Assembly (NCBI GenBank): GCA_942492925.1 | Contig: OW818641.1 | Span: 1,612,001 to 1,676,000 of the forward strand | Direction of reading: 5' to 3' | From: QZKY01 sp942492925 | Lineage (GTDB): Bacteria > Pseudomonadota > Gammaproteobacteria > Burkholderiales > Burkholderiaceae_D | DNA length: 64,000 nt | Shown here: positions 36,136 through 45,280 of the stretch, piece by piece | Position numbering within the stretch: the first letter of the stretch is position 1 | How the letters are laid out: each line of letters starts with the position of its first letter | Notes under the pieces: generated by a model | What the model was told of the DNA's origin: nothing | Seen by the model: only the letters and a program-made list of their open reading frames with translations | Database searches by the model: none | Made by a program: the position numbers and the translations under genes

Positions 36136-36807
36136 TTAAAAACCTAAGCTTTCAAGCAAATCGTCAACCTGCCCCTGGTTGGAGACCACTTCCGCACTCA
36201 TGGTCGGATTGATTTGCGGGCCATTGAGCAAACCTGAGCCAACGTCACGCTTGATTTCAGAGGGCGCATAATCAATCAGCAATTGGACCAATTGCTGTTC
36301 CATGTTAGTCACCAGCTCTGAGATCTTCTTGATGACTTGTCCCGTCAAATCCTGAAAATCCTGCGCCATCATAATTTCCAGCAACAATTTCCTTGTTTGG
36401 ACAGAAGCCTCACGCGTTCCTTCCAAATGCTGAATCGTCGCTTCAGCCAAAGCGCGATATTGCTTGTCGGAATATGTACCCTCAAGCGCCTTCACCCACT
36501 CTTTCCTGATTTCTTCCCCGCTCTCTTCAATCTTGTCTTGCAAAGGTCCAGCTACATCCGTGGCATTCAAGACGCGCTGCGCCGCCTGCTCCGACATTCG
36601 AGTAACGTAATCCAACCGATCTTTTACATTGGGAATTTCATGGGCTGCCTTCTCAATCAGCTTGTCCAAACCCAAACCACGCAAACTGTCGTGAAGACTA
36701 CGTGTCAACTGCCCTACTCGGACCAAGACATTTTCCTGCTGGGTCGACGCTTTGGCTGGGGGTGTGGAATCGAATGGCGGCGTTGTATCGGTAACGATCG
36801 TATTCAA
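36136..36807 (-). CDS. cheZ: CheY-P phosphatase CheZ
   Basis: A 223-residue phosphatase that dephosphorylates CheY-P to end the tumble signal. The active-site helix contains MAQDFQDLTGQVIKK with the catalytic glutamine, and the C-terminal tail QVDDLLESLGF is the CheY-docking peptide. Translation appears to begin at TTG 36807, nine bases after the cheY stop with a GGGG sequence upstream; no suitable ATG exists. Cotranscribed with cheY. Confidence 0.94.
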   Translation of the reverse strand: MNTIVTDTTPPFDSTPPAKASTQQENVLVRVGQLTRSLHDSLRGLGLDKLIEKAAHEIPNVKDRLDYVTRMSEQAAQRVLNATDVAGPLQDKIEESGEEIRKEWVKALEGTYSDKQYRALAEATIQHLEGTREASVQTRKLLLEIMMAQDFQDLTGQVIKKISELVTNMEQQLVQLLIDYAPSEIKRDVGSGLLNGPQINPTMSAEVVSNQGQVDDLLESLGF

Positions 36808-36816
36808 TTTCCGCCC

Positions 36817-37206
36817 CTATTTCTCAAGTTTCTCAAAAATCTTGGAAAGCTTCTCGTCCAAAGTGGCTGCAGTAAAAGGTTTGACAACATATCCGTTCGC
36901 TCCCGCTTGGGCTGCAGCGATAATGTTTTCTTTTTTTGCTTCAGCTGTGACCATCAAAACCGGCAACTTCGACAAATTTGCATCAGCGCGAATCTGCTTA
37001 AGCAGCTCAAGGCCGTCCATATTGGGCATATTCCAGTCCGACACGACAAAGTCGAATTTTTCGGTTTTAAGCTTCTGCAAAGCTTGTACGCCATCTTCGG
37101 CTTCATCCGCTTCGGTGTAGCCCAGTTCCTTCAAGAGGTTACGGACAATCCGGCGCATCGTCGAAAAATCATCCACCACAAGAAATTTTGTTTTCGGATC
37201 AGCCAT
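36817..37206 (-). CDS. cheY: Chemotaxis response regulator CheY
   Basis: A 129-residue single receiver domain that carries the signal from CheA to the flagellar switch. The acidic pair (VDDFSTMR), phosphoacceptor Asp (VSDWNMPNMDGLELL), Thr (LMVTAEA) and Lys (GYVVKPF) are all present. cheZ follows nine bases downstream, as expected for a matched kinase-target/phosphatase pair. Confidence 0.96.
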   Translation of the reverse strand: MADPKTKFLVVDDFSTMRRIVRNLLKELGYTEADEAEDGVQALQKLKTEKFDFVVSDWNMPNMDGLELLKQIRADANLSKLPVLMVTAEAKKENIIAAAQAGANGYVVKPFTAATLDEKLSKIFEKLEK

Positions 37207-37305
37207 TATTTACTCCAAAGGTCCTTCATACAAAATTTGTCTATTCAGCATGTTGCAGAATCGTGATCTTCACATCCTGCGAAACAACGCGTCTTCAACA
37301 ACACA

Positions 37306-38373
37306 TTAAACCCTGAGCGCGCGCGTGCCGCGTGTTGTCAGGAAATCCAGCACCATTTTTGGCAAATCATTGAGCGCGCCCACTTCATGAACCGCGCCCA
37401 CGACGACCGCTTCACGCGGCATGCCATAAACCACGCAAGTCGCCTCATTTTGTGAAAAATTGTACGCACCGGCTTCTTTCATTTCCAACATACCGAGCGC
37501 GCCATCCTTCCCCATACCGGTAAGAATAACACCGACCGCATTCTTCCCGGCATGCATCGCTGCAGAACGAAACAACACATCCACCGAGGGACGGTGACGA
37601 TTCACCGGGGGCCCCTGATCCAGTTGCGTCATGTAATTTGCACCACTGCGAACCAGTTGCAGATGCGAATGCCCCGGCGCAAGGTACGCATGCCCAGGCA
37701 AAACACGCTCGCCTCCGACAGATTCTTTAACTGAGATGGCACACAAGGAATCCAGCCGTTGCGCAAAGGATCGGGTAAAACCTTCCGGCATATGCTGAAC
37801 GATCAAGATGCCAGGGCAATCCGGCGGCATTTGCATCAAAAATTCCTTGATCGCTTCCGTCCCCCCCGTCGAGGCACCTATGATAATCAGTTTTTCACTA
37901 CTTGCAAACGCTCCCAGAGAAGGCATGGCTACCCGTTTGCTTTCGTCTGTTCTGGCGACCGTTTTGACCCGGATTTTCGCATGTGACGCGGCGCGAATTT
38001 TGTCCGCGATCATGTCTGCATATTCGAGCATGCCGCTTTGAATTGACATCTTCGGTTTCGATACGAAATCGACCGCACCCAGTTCCAAGGCGCGCATGGT
38101 GATCTCGGATCCCTTTTCAGTCAGGGATGAGACCATCACCACAGGCATGGGCCGCAAACGCATCAATTTTTCAAGGAAATCCAACCCATCCATCTTGGGC
38201 ATTTCGACATCCAGCGTCAGGACATCCGGATTGGTTTTACGAATCATTTCTCGCGCCACAATCGGATCAGGGGCGACTCCCACCACTTCCATATCTGGCT
38301 GGCTGTTAATAATCTCCCGTAACACGCTGCGGATCAGTGCAGAATCGTCAATAACCAATACTTTGATTTTCAT
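37306..38373 (-). CDS. cheB: Chemotaxis protein-glutamate methylesterase/deamidase CheB
   Basis: A 355-residue protein with an N-terminal receiver domain (LTLDVEMPKMDGLDFLEKL holds the phosphoacceptor Asp) and a C-terminal methylesterase with the Ser-His-Asp triad: IIGASTGGTEAIKEF, VQHMPEGFT and GMGKDGALGM. It removes methyl groups from chemoreceptors for adaptation. The expected cheR and cheD neighbours are not present on either side; the MCP lies directly upstream. Confidence 0.95.
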   Translation of the reverse strand: MKIKVLVIDDSALIRSVLREIINSQPDMEVVGVAPDPIVAREMIRKTNPDVLTLDVEMPKMDGLDFLEKLMRLRPMPVVMVSSLTEKGSEITMRALELGAVDFVSKPKMSIQSGMLEYADMIADKIRAASHAKIRVKTVARTDESKRVAMPSLGAFASSEKLIIIGASTGGTEAIKEFLMQMPPDCPGILIVQHMPEGFTRSFAQRLDSLCAISVKESVGGERVLPGHAYLAPGHSHLQLVRSGANYMTQLDQGPPVNRHRPSVDVLFRSAAMHAGKNAVGVILTGMGKDGALGMLEMKEAGAYNFSQNEATCVVYGMPREAVVVGAVHEVGALNDLPKMVLDFLTTRGTRALRV

Positions 38374-38452
38374 ACGTCATTTTCCTGACAAGCCCATTGC
38401 TTGGCAATTAGGACCATCACATCCCGAGAGAAAATACATCATCCTCTAATCA

Positions 38453-38494
38453 TAAAGTGTGCCCGAACCGTCATCCGATCCAGGCACACCTTTT
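38453..38494 (-). terminator. Terminator after the MCP gene
   Basis: GTGTGCC (38457-38463) pairs with GGCACAC (38483-38489), flanked by A and T runs on both sides, directly after the MCP stop on the minus strand. It probably separates the upstream motAB-cheA-cheW-mcp message from cheB-cheY-cheZ. Confidence 0.75.
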
Positions 38495-38520
38495 ATACGG
38501 CAGAACAACCATTCAACCCA

Positions 38521-40257
38521 TTAAAACTCTTCCCAATCCTCCCCACCTGTCGCAGCCGGTTTCTGCGGCTGTCTGGCGACCTGCGCCACCTGGCGAGATG
38601 CTGCAGGCTTGGGCAACAAGGCTTTGGGCGCGGCAACCGATGTTGCGGTACGTGTCGACACGGGCGCCACGGCCTTTTTTGGTGCTGTTTTTGCCGCAGA
38701 CGACATCATACTGCCTTCCGTTCCCAATTTAAACACGCTGACCAAATCAGCCAGTTTCGCCGCCTGATCCTGCATGCTCTCGGCCGCAGCCGCAGCCTCT
38801 TCGACCAGCGCCGCATTTTGCTGAGTGACCGTATCCATCTGGGTAATGGCTTGATTCACCTGTTCAATACCGTCGCTTTGTTCTGCGCTGGCAGCCGTAA
38901 TCTCACCCATGATGTCGTAAACACGCTTGATGCTGGAAACCACTTCATTCATCGTTTGACCAGCTTGCTCGACCAGCTTGCCGCCAACCGCCACTTTGTC
39001 AACGGAATCATCAATCAAACCCTTGATTTCGCGCGCTGCCGCAGCACTGCGTTGCGCCAGATTGCGCACTTCAGTTGCCACGACTGCAAACCCACGACCT
39101 TGCTCACCGGCACGCGCAGCTTCAACGGCAGCATTCAGTGCCAGAATATTGGTCTGGAAAGCGATGCCATCAATGACGCCGATGATGTCGGCCATTTTTT
39201 TGGACGATTCGCTGATCGACCCCATCGTATCGACAACCTGCGATACCACTTCACCGCCCTTGACCGCCACTTCCGAAGCCGTGATGGCGAGCTGATTGGC
39301 TTGACGGGCATTGTCCGCATTTTGCCGAACGGTCGAGGTCAACTGCTCCATCGAAGAAGCGGTTTCTTCAAGCGAGCTGGCCTGCTCTTCCGTTCGCGAA
39401 GACAAATCCTGATTGCCCGAAGCAATCTGTCCGGAAGCCGTGGCGATCATCTCCGTACCCTGTCTTACCTGAGTTACTGTCCTAAGCAGACTCTCATTCA
39501 TTTCCTTGAGTGCCTGCAACAACTGGCCGGTTTCATCTTGCGATGTCACTTCGATGCGTCCGGTCAAATCACCCTTCGCCACGGTTTGCGCCAACTGAAC
39601 AGCCTCGCCCAACGGTCCCGTGATGCCTTTTGTCAGCATTGACGAAAAAAGAATTCCAATGATGACGGCGGCGGCACCCAAACCGATCAACAACCAGCGC
39701 CCTGTACGATAGTTCGCATCGATATCGGCAGCGGTTTTGTCGATTTGCACCTTCTGGTATTCCAGCACTTTCTCCACGCTGTCGACGTAAGCATTCAGCG
39801 CTGGAATCATGTTGGTGATCACCATTTGTTTGGCTTCGGCATCCTTGCCGCTTTGCTTGACTTTGATGATGTTCGCGCGCATTCCCGTATAAGCGGAACG
39901 CTTCTCACCTACTGCCTCAAACAGCTTCTGTTCAGCGGGCTCTTTCTTCATCTCGTTCAGTATCTTCTGAATTTCCGAGATGCGCTCACTGGACTTCTTC
40001 ATTTCGCCCTGGAAAAACTTTTGATCGTCCGAATCTGTGCTCTTCATGAGCGCCACCGTACGAACACCATTTGCAGTGGTTGCTGTCACCCATTCTTCAG
40101 CAAGGCGTTCACGGTATAGGGCTTCCTTAATCATGCGGTCGGAAGCCACACCCACTTCCTGTAAACGCCACACACCGATACCGGCAATACTGCTCAACAG
40201 GATCAACACAACGGCGAATCCGATGGCAAGTCTTGCGCCTATTCTCAAATTTTTCAT
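38521..40257 (-). CDS. Methyl-accepting chemotaxis protein
   Basis: A 578-residue transmembrane chemoreceptor. Start ATG 40257 follows a strong GGGGGAGGA site; the frame is open nine codons upstream. TM1 is ARLAIGFAVVLILLSSIAGIG, then a four-helix-bundle periplasmic domain, TM2 WLLIGLGAAAVIIGILF (about 185-202), HAMP, and a signalling domain with the conserved tip GIAFQTNILALNAAVEAARAGEQGRGFAVVA. The C-terminus ends DWEEF, a CheR/CheB docking pentapeptide (xWExF). Ligand unknown. Confidence 0.94.
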   Translation of the reverse strand: MKNLRIGARLAIGFAVVLILLSSIAGIGVWRLQEVGVASDRMIKEALYRERLAEEWVTATTANGVRTVALMKSTDSDDQKFFQGEMKKSSERISEIQKILNEMKKEPAEQKLFEAVGEKRSAYTGMRANIIKVKQSGKDAEAKQMVITNMIPALNAYVDSVEKVLEYQKVQIDKTAADIDANYRTGRWLLIGLGAAAVIIGILFSSMLTKGITGPLGEAVQLAQTVAKGDLTGRIEVTSQDETGQLLQALKEMNESLLRTVTQVRQGTEMIATASGQIASGNQDLSSRTEEQASSLEETASSMEQLTSTVRQNADNARQANQLAITASEVAVKGGEVVSQVVDTMGSISESSKKMADIIGVIDGIAFQTNILALNAAVEAARAGEQGRGFAVVATEVRNLAQRSAAAAREIKGLIDDSVDKVAVGGKLVEQAGQTMNEVVSSIKRVYDIMGEITAASAEQSDGIEQVNQAITQMDTVTQQNAALVEEAAAAAESMQDQAAKLADLVSVFKLGTEGSMMSSAAKTAPKKAVAPVSTRTATSVAAPKALLPKPAASRQVAQVARQPQKPAATGGEDWEEF

Positions 40258-40306
40258 ATCCTCCCCCTTTTCACCCCTCGTCAAATACGGCTTGTCCAGA
40301 ATGCTT

Positions 40307-40816
40307 TTAGATGGCTTCCATCAATCCCATGTCAGCACTCGACATCAATTTGTCGATATCCACCAGAATCAGCATTCTGTTGTCGATCGTGCCCAATCCG
40401 GTGAGGAAATTCGTATTGAATACGGTTCCCATTTCCGGCGCGGGCCTGATCTGTTCTGCTGTCAGCGTGGTAACGTCGGATACACTGTCGACGACCATGC
40501 CAACGACGCGACCAGACACATTCAAAATGATGACGACTGTGAACTGATCGTAGACGGGGGTACCCAAATTGAATTTAATGCGCATATCAACGATCGGCAC
40601 GATCGTTCCGCGCAAATTGACAACCCCCTTGATAAATTCCGGTGCATTCGCGATGCGGGTCACGCTTTCGTATCCCCTGATTTCCTGCACCTTCAAAATA
40701 TCAATGCCGTATTCCTCCTTGCCCAAGGTAAAAGCGAGAAATTCATGCGTATTCGCTTCACTGCGTCGAGTACCGGCCATTGAGGAGGGTGCGCGCGTTA
40801 GCGTCTCTTGTTGCAT
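40307..40816 (-). CDS. cheW: Chemotaxis coupling protein CheW
   Basis: A 169-residue SH3-like adaptor linking receptors to CheA. The FLAFTLGKEEYGIDILKVQEIRGY start of the CheW domain and FIKGVVNLRGTIVPIVDMR are diagnostic. The MCP follows 49 bp downstream on the same strand. A 320 bp gap separates it from cheA, so it may have its own promoter. Confidence 0.96.
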   Translation of the reverse strand: MQQETLTRAPSSMAGTRRSEANTHEFLAFTLGKEEYGIDILKVQEIRGYESVTRIANAPEFIKGVVNLRGTIVPIVDMRIKFNLGTPVYDQFTVVIILNVSGRVVGMVVDSVSDVTTLTAEQIRPAPEMGTVFNTNFLTGLGTIDNRMLILVDIDKLMSSADMGLMEAI

Positions 40817-41136
40817 ATCGAAAGCCCCTTTTCATAGTGAACCAGCGTCTATTAAATATCACCGAAGTCTGTTTTATTGCCTCGATTAAACCTGCATTTC
40901 AGCCTTACTTCTTTAATCTCTATTAACCTGATGCCATAAGTTACTTTCACCCACATATGTTACTTTCACCCACATATGAAAATTACCTCATATTTCCACA
41001 ATGCAAGTTGCTCTGTAGCAATTTTTTCTAAAAAAAAAAAGGGTCTTACTCTTATTTCGGCAAACAAAAGGTTTTCTTTTGGCTTTTTTGGCAACTTTTC
41101 ATATTTATTTATACAAACATCGCCGAGACTTCCGCA
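40817..41136. other. 320 bp cheA-cheW intergenic region
   Basis: AT-rich, with an 11-A run near 41030-41040 and a 19-bp tandem duplication (40940-40977). No ORF is supported. A weak CAAAAG...CTTTTG hairpin near 41067-41083 could end cheA. It presumably also holds a promoter for cheW. Confidence 0.5.
40940..40977. repeat. Perfect 19-bp tandem duplication upstream of cheW
   Basis: GTTACTTTCACCCACATAT occurs twice back to back (40940-40958 and 40959-40977). The second copy is followed by G, so the two form CATATG-spaced units. It lies about 125 bp before the cheW start. Confidence 0.95.
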
Positions 41137-43224
41137 TTAGTAGTGCCGCACTGAACGCACCAGCGCAGAAACGTCCAGGATCAAGGCAACACCGCCATCG
41201 CCCAGAATGGTCGCACCAGAAACGCCCGGCACCCTTTTGTAATTCGATTCGAGATTCTTGACCACCACCTGCTGCTGCCCAAGCATTTCATCGATGAAAA
41301 GCGCCGATTTGCTGCCATCCGATTCTAGAATGACGATCATCCCTTCGGACGGCATCGTATAACGCGGGACAATATTGAATACCTTGTACAACGGAATCAG
41401 GGGCAAATATTCGCCACGAACTTTGATCACTTTTCCTTTGCCGCCAATTTCCTTGACATCGGAATCCACCGGTTTCAAGGACTCCACCACAAACCCCAGC
41501 GGCAGGATGTAAACATCTTCACCAACCTTGATCAACATGCCATCCAGAATGGCCAGCGTGAGAGGCAACGAAATCGAAATCGTCGTGCCTTTGGATTGCA
41601 TCGAACGAATGTCGACCACCCCGCCCATTGCCGTGATGTTGCGCTTGACCACATCCATCCCGACGCCACGTCCGGAAACGTCCGTGATGGCATCGGCCGT
41701 TGAAAAGCCGGGCGCAAAAATCAATTGCCAGACATCCGCGTCCGACATGGCATCGGATACCGGCAACCCATTTTGCATGGCTTTGGCCAATATTTTTTCT
41801 CGATTGAGCCCGCCACCATCATCCGTGACCTCAATCACAATGTTGCCGCCTTGGTGCGCAGCCGAGAGCAGCAGCCGACCCGCTTCGTTTTTTCCTGCGG
41901 CACGACGCACTTCAGGCATTTCAAATCCATGGTCAACACTATTGCGGACAAGATGCGTCAAGGGATCGATAATCCGTTCAATCAACCCTTTGTCGAGTTC
42001 GGTCGCAGCACCGTGCGTCACAAAATCTACCTTCTTACCGAGCTTCAGCGCCAAGTCGCGCACCATGCGCGGAAAACGAGAAAAGACATAATCCATGGGC
42101 ATCATGCGAATCGACATGACGGCTTCCTGCAAATCCCGTGTGTTGCGCGTCAGTTGGTGGATGCTGGCCAACAATCGATCATGCACCATCGGATCCAGTT
42201 GGCTGCTCCGCTGCTCAATCATCGCCTGCGTGATCACCAGCTCACCCACCAAATTGATCAATTGATCTACTTTTTCCACGCCGACGCGAATCGAGGTGGA
42301 ATCTTGTGTTGGCGCAGATCGCTCTGCGGCGGGGCGAGAAGCCGGCTTGGCGGCAGGCGCTGGCGCAACAATGGACGCAGTGGAGCCCGAAGATGCTGAC
42401 TTGGGATCGGCTGGCTGGGTGACCTCACTTAACTCGGGCAACGGATCAAAGAAACCGTAACCCGGGTCGCTTGCAGCATCCGATTGATCGGATGACGTCG
42501 ATGAAGTTTCCGGCGTGTCTTCAACAATTTTTAATTTATCCGGATCAAGAATGAAAGAGCATATCGCAAGGATATCGTCATTGCTTTCCGCAGTCTCAAG
42601 ACGGAACCCCCGATTTCCATCATCCTGCATGACCTGTTCCAGTTTGCCAAGCAGCGCCAGTTCAACGGCGAGAGCATCCACATCCTTGAGAGGCACTTCG
42701 GGCAAATCGATGCGCACCTGACGCAAAACTTTTCCGGCTGGTTTCGATGGCGCCGCCGACGCTGGGGCTGAAGCGGGTTTGGGAACGGGAGACGGCGCGG
42801 GCGCAGGTTCCGAGGAGAGGCCCAGCTGTTCATTGGCATTTCGCGAAAGCCCCTCCAGCCTTGCCACCACATTCGCAACGGCATCCGCATCAATTGACGC
42901 GCCATTGCGATGACCGTCGCGCAACATGTTCAATACGTCCTTGGCGATGAGGAAGGCATCCACATGTTCGGCGGTCAGCGCAATTTCTTTCTTGCGAATC
43001 ATGTCCAGCAGCGTTTCCAGAATGTGCGTCACTTCTGTCATATCCGTGAGACCAAACGTCGCTGCCCCGCCTTTGATGGAATGCGCGGCACGAAAAACAG
43101 CATCGATATCTTCCATGTCAGGCGCCTCAACATCGATCGCCAACAGCATGCGCTCCATTTCTGCGAGCAGCTCATCGGTCTCGTCGAAAAAAACCTGAAA
43201 AAATTGACTCATGTCGATATTCAT
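41137..43224 (-). CDS. cheA: Chemotaxis histidine kinase CheA
   Basis: A 695-residue kinase that phosphorylates CheY and CheB. Order: P1 HPt with His48 (RAAHSIKGGAATFG), a linker and P2-like region, P3 dimerisation (KVDQLINLVGELVITQAMI), P4 ATPase (NSVDHGFE N-box, DDGGGLNREKI G1, GRGVGMDVVKRN G2) and P5 CheW-like regulatory domain. A GAGGA site precedes ATG 43224. Long Pro/Ala-rich linkers lie at about 138-160 and 280-310. It follows the CheY-like gene. Confidence 0.97.
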   Translation of the reverse strand: MNIDMSQFFQVFFDETDELLAEMERMLLAIDVEAPDMEDIDAVFRAAHSIKGGAATFGLTDMTEVTHILETLLDMIRKKEIALTAEHVDAFLIAKDVLNMLRDGHRNGASIDADAVANVVARLEGLSRNANEQLGLSSEPAPAPSPVPKPASAPASAAPSKPAGKVLRQVRIDLPEVPLKDVDALAVELALLGKLEQVMQDDGNRGFRLETAESNDDILAICSFILDPDKLKIVEDTPETSSTSSDQSDAASDPGYGFFDPLPELSEVTQPADPKSASSGSTASIVAPAPAAKPASRPAAERSAPTQDSTSIRVGVEKVDQLINLVGELVITQAMIEQRSSQLDPMVHDRLLASIHQLTRNTRDLQEAVMSIRMMPMDYVFSRFPRMVRDLALKLGKKVDFVTHGAATELDKGLIERIIDPLTHLVRNSVDHGFEMPEVRRAAGKNEAGRLLLSAAHQGGNIVIEVTDDGGGLNREKILAKAMQNGLPVSDAMSDADVWQLIFAPGFSTADAITDVSGRGVGMDVVKRNITAMGGVVDIRSMQSKGTTISISLPLTLAILDGMLIKVGEDVYILPLGFVVESLKPVDSDVKEIGGKGKVIKVRGEYLPLIPLYKVFNIVPRYTMPSEGMIVILESDGSKSALFIDEMLGQQQVVVKNLESNYKRVPGVSGATILGDGGVALILDVSALVRSVRHY

Positions 43225-43301
43225 TTTGCGTCCTCTAATCTTCTACTGTCCGGCTCAACCTCGGCATTGCATTTATCCGAGTCTGGAATTCCCCATGCAA
43301 C

Positions 43302-43667
43302 TTAACCAATCACTTTTTTAACCACTTCAATCAAGCGCTGCGGATCAAATGGTTTAACCAGCCAGCCATTGGCGCCCGCCAGACGGCCTCTGGATTTCAT
43401 TTCCATGCTCGCTTCCGTCGTCAACATCAAAATTGGGGTTTTTTGATAGTTGGGTAATCTGCGCAAGGTGCGGATCAATGACAGACCATCCATGCCTGGC
43501 ATGTTTTGGTCCGTCAATATCAAGTCAAATTGCGCACTTCTGGCCTTGTTCAACCCATCTTGACCATCAACTGCTTCAACAACCTGATAACCGGCGGAGG
43601 TCAAACTAAACACCACCATCTGTCGTAGCGACCCGGAGTCGTCTACTGCCAATATTTTCTTCGCCAT
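43302..43667 (-). CDS. CheY-like single-domain response regulator
   Basis: A 121-residue receiver domain, a second CheY in the cluster. Acidic pocket VDDSGSLR, phosphoacceptor DQNMPGMDGLSLI, TTEA and LVKPFD are intact. The ATG at 43667 has AGGAG eight bases upstream; the frame is open ten codons further. It lies between the CheZ-like gene and cheA, the position of the cheY-1 (TM-linked or sink) regulator in many Betaproteobacteria. It could act as a phosphate sink or as an independent output (inference). Confidence 0.9.
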   Translation of the reverse strand: MAKKILAVDDSGSLRQMVVFSLTSAGYQVVEAVDGQDGLNKARSAQFDLILTDQNMPGMDGLSLIRTLRRLPNYQKTPILMLTTEASMEMKSRGRLAGANGWLVKPFDPQRLIEVVKKVIG

Positions 43668-43734
43668 TTTTCTTACTCCTGCAGAGGTTTGATCCAATTT
43701 ATGTCATCCGCCAATTATTTTTCCGGCAGCATAC

Positions 43735-44325
43735 TCAGAACAGCTCGATATCACCACTGTCCATATGTTTCTGTCTAACCGTTTTCCACAACGCTTTCGT
43801 CAACTCCCGGTTCTGCAATAATAATTGCCTGTTGACGCTCCGAAGGATAGCTGCCATTTCTTCGTTCGTTATACTCCCGGACATACCGTTCTTGCTCGCG
43901 CCCAAAGAACTCATCATTGCTCGCATCCCGATCACACGTTTCAGGCTCCGCTCAATCAACTGGCGCGTCATGTCCTGAAATTGCAAACCAGTGACCGCAT
44001 CATTGACATGCCGCCCGATCTCATCCGCAACGGCCCTAATGCCGGTAACGGATTCGGGTTTGACCTGTTCGCCATCGACAAGCGTATCGATCATTTCCTG
44101 CTGAACCGATATCGCAGCATGTACGGCCATAAAGCTCGCACTTAGCTTGGCAATGGCTTCTTCCAATAGCAGATTAGTCTGAAGCAGATCGGATTCAATT
44201 TCCGATAAGTGTTTAATCCCCTGCTCAGACAACCCTGCCAAGGTGAGCTTCAGATGAGCGCCTAATGAATCGTCTCTTTCCATGCGTTCTACCCCATTGC
44301 CAGAAACCAATACCGGACTCAACAT
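43735..44325 (-). CDS. CheZ-like chemotaxis protein of unknown role, downstream of motB
   Basis: A roughly 196-residue, mainly helical protein. The segment GLQFQDMTRQLIERSLKRV closely resembles the CheZ active-site helix (QDFQDLTGQVIKK) including the glutamine, but no CheY-docking tail is present and overall length is shorter. Other helices are amphipathic. ATG 44325 overlaps the motB stop (TGATG); GTG 44328 is also possible. It precedes the CheY-like regulator, so it may be its partner (inference). I know no characterised homologue. Confidence 0.72.
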   Translation of the reverse strand: MLSPVLVSGNGVERMERDDSLGAHLKLTLAGLSEQGIKHLSEIESDLLQTNLLLEEAIAKLSASFMAVHAAISVQQEMIDTLVDGEQVKPESVTGIRAVADEIGRHVNDAVTGLQFQDMTRQLIERSLKRVIGMRAMMSSLGASKNGMSGSITNEEMAAILRSVNRQLLLQNRELTKALWKTVRQKHMDSGDIELF

Positions 44326-45263
44326 CACGGGTTCCCTACCGCATTGTTCTTCAACTGTTGCGGAACCTGACTTGGCGTATCCACTTCAATCACACCGCCA
44401 TCTTTCGACGCTGCTTCTTCCGTTCGCTTATTCATTACGATGATGCTAATACGCCGATTGATCGGGTTATACGGATCGGATTTATCCAACAAAACAGCCG
44501 ATGACAATCCCACCACGCGTAGCATCTTCGATTCTTCCATCCCCCCCGAAATCAGGGCTCGACGCGACGCATTGGCGCGATCCGCCGAGAGTTCCCAATT
44601 GCTGTACCCCTTCTCGCCGGAAGCATAAGGCGTTGCATCGGTATGGCCCGACAAACTAATTTTGTTCGGCACTTCGTTCAATACGCGCCCGATTTCCAGC
44701 AAAATTTCACGCGTGTAGGGCTGCAGATCCGCCTTCGACATTGCAAACATCGGCCGGTTTTGTTCGTCCACAATCTGAATGCGCAAGCCCTCAGAAGTAA
44801 TATCCAGCAATAATTGTTTCTTGTATTGCCGCAGCATTTTGTTGGCATCGATGGCCGCTTCAATTCGCGTTTTTAAGCCCTTGAGCATCTGCCCTTCCAT
44901 CCGCTCCAGTTCAGCCTGCGATCCTTTCAAATCGTATGTCTTTCGTTGCAACCGCATGTCCCCACTCTTGACTTGCCCCTCCTGACGCGTCAGGTCTTTA
45001 CCCCCTCCCTTAATCAAGCTAGAGCTATCACCCGCCCCCGTTTCGCCGCCAAACAGCGCCACTTGCAAAGGCGTATTGAAATATTCTGCAATCCCCGCCA
45101 ACGTCCCCTTGGAAACCGATCCCAACAGCCACATCAACAGAAAGAACGCCATCATCGCCGTGACAAAATCAGCGTACGCAATTTTCCAAGAACCGCCATG
45201 ATGCCCGGCAGCTTTCTTCTTGATTCGCTTAACAATGATGGGTCTGAAACCGTCGTCCGCCAT
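44325..45263 (-). CDS. motB: Flagellar motor protein MotB
   Basis: A 312-residue stator B subunit. One N-terminal helix with the ion-binding aspartate (IAYADFVTAMMAFFLLMWLLGS) and a C-terminal OmpA-like peptidoglycan-binding domain (SLSGHTDATPYAS, NWELSADRANASRRAL, NRRISI). The plug/linker region is intact. Follows motA by 17 bp. Probably proton-driven, as the MotB family usually is. Confidence 0.96.
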   Translation of the reverse strand: MADDGFRPIIVKRIKKKAAGHHGGSWKIAYADFVTAMMAFFLLMWLLGSVSKGTLAGIAEYFNTPLQVALFGGETGAGDSSSLIKGGGKDLTRQEGQVKSGDMRLQRKTYDLKGSQAELERMEGQMLKGLKTRIEAAIDANKMLRQYKKQLLLDITSEGLRIQIVDEQNRPMFAMSKADLQPYTREILLEIGRVLNEVPNKISLSGHTDATPYASGEKGYSNWELSADRANASRRALISGGMEESKMLRVVGLSSAVLLDKSDPYNPINRRISIIVMNKRTEEAASKDGGVIEVDTPSQVPQQLKNNAVGNP

Positions 45264-45280
45264 AATTTTTCCTTGCCGAC

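Noticed and set aside
38401..39642. 413-codon plus-strand frame over the MCP gene
   Set aside because: Antisense shadow of a clear chemoreceptor; rich in His, Arg and Cys as expected for reverse-strand reading.
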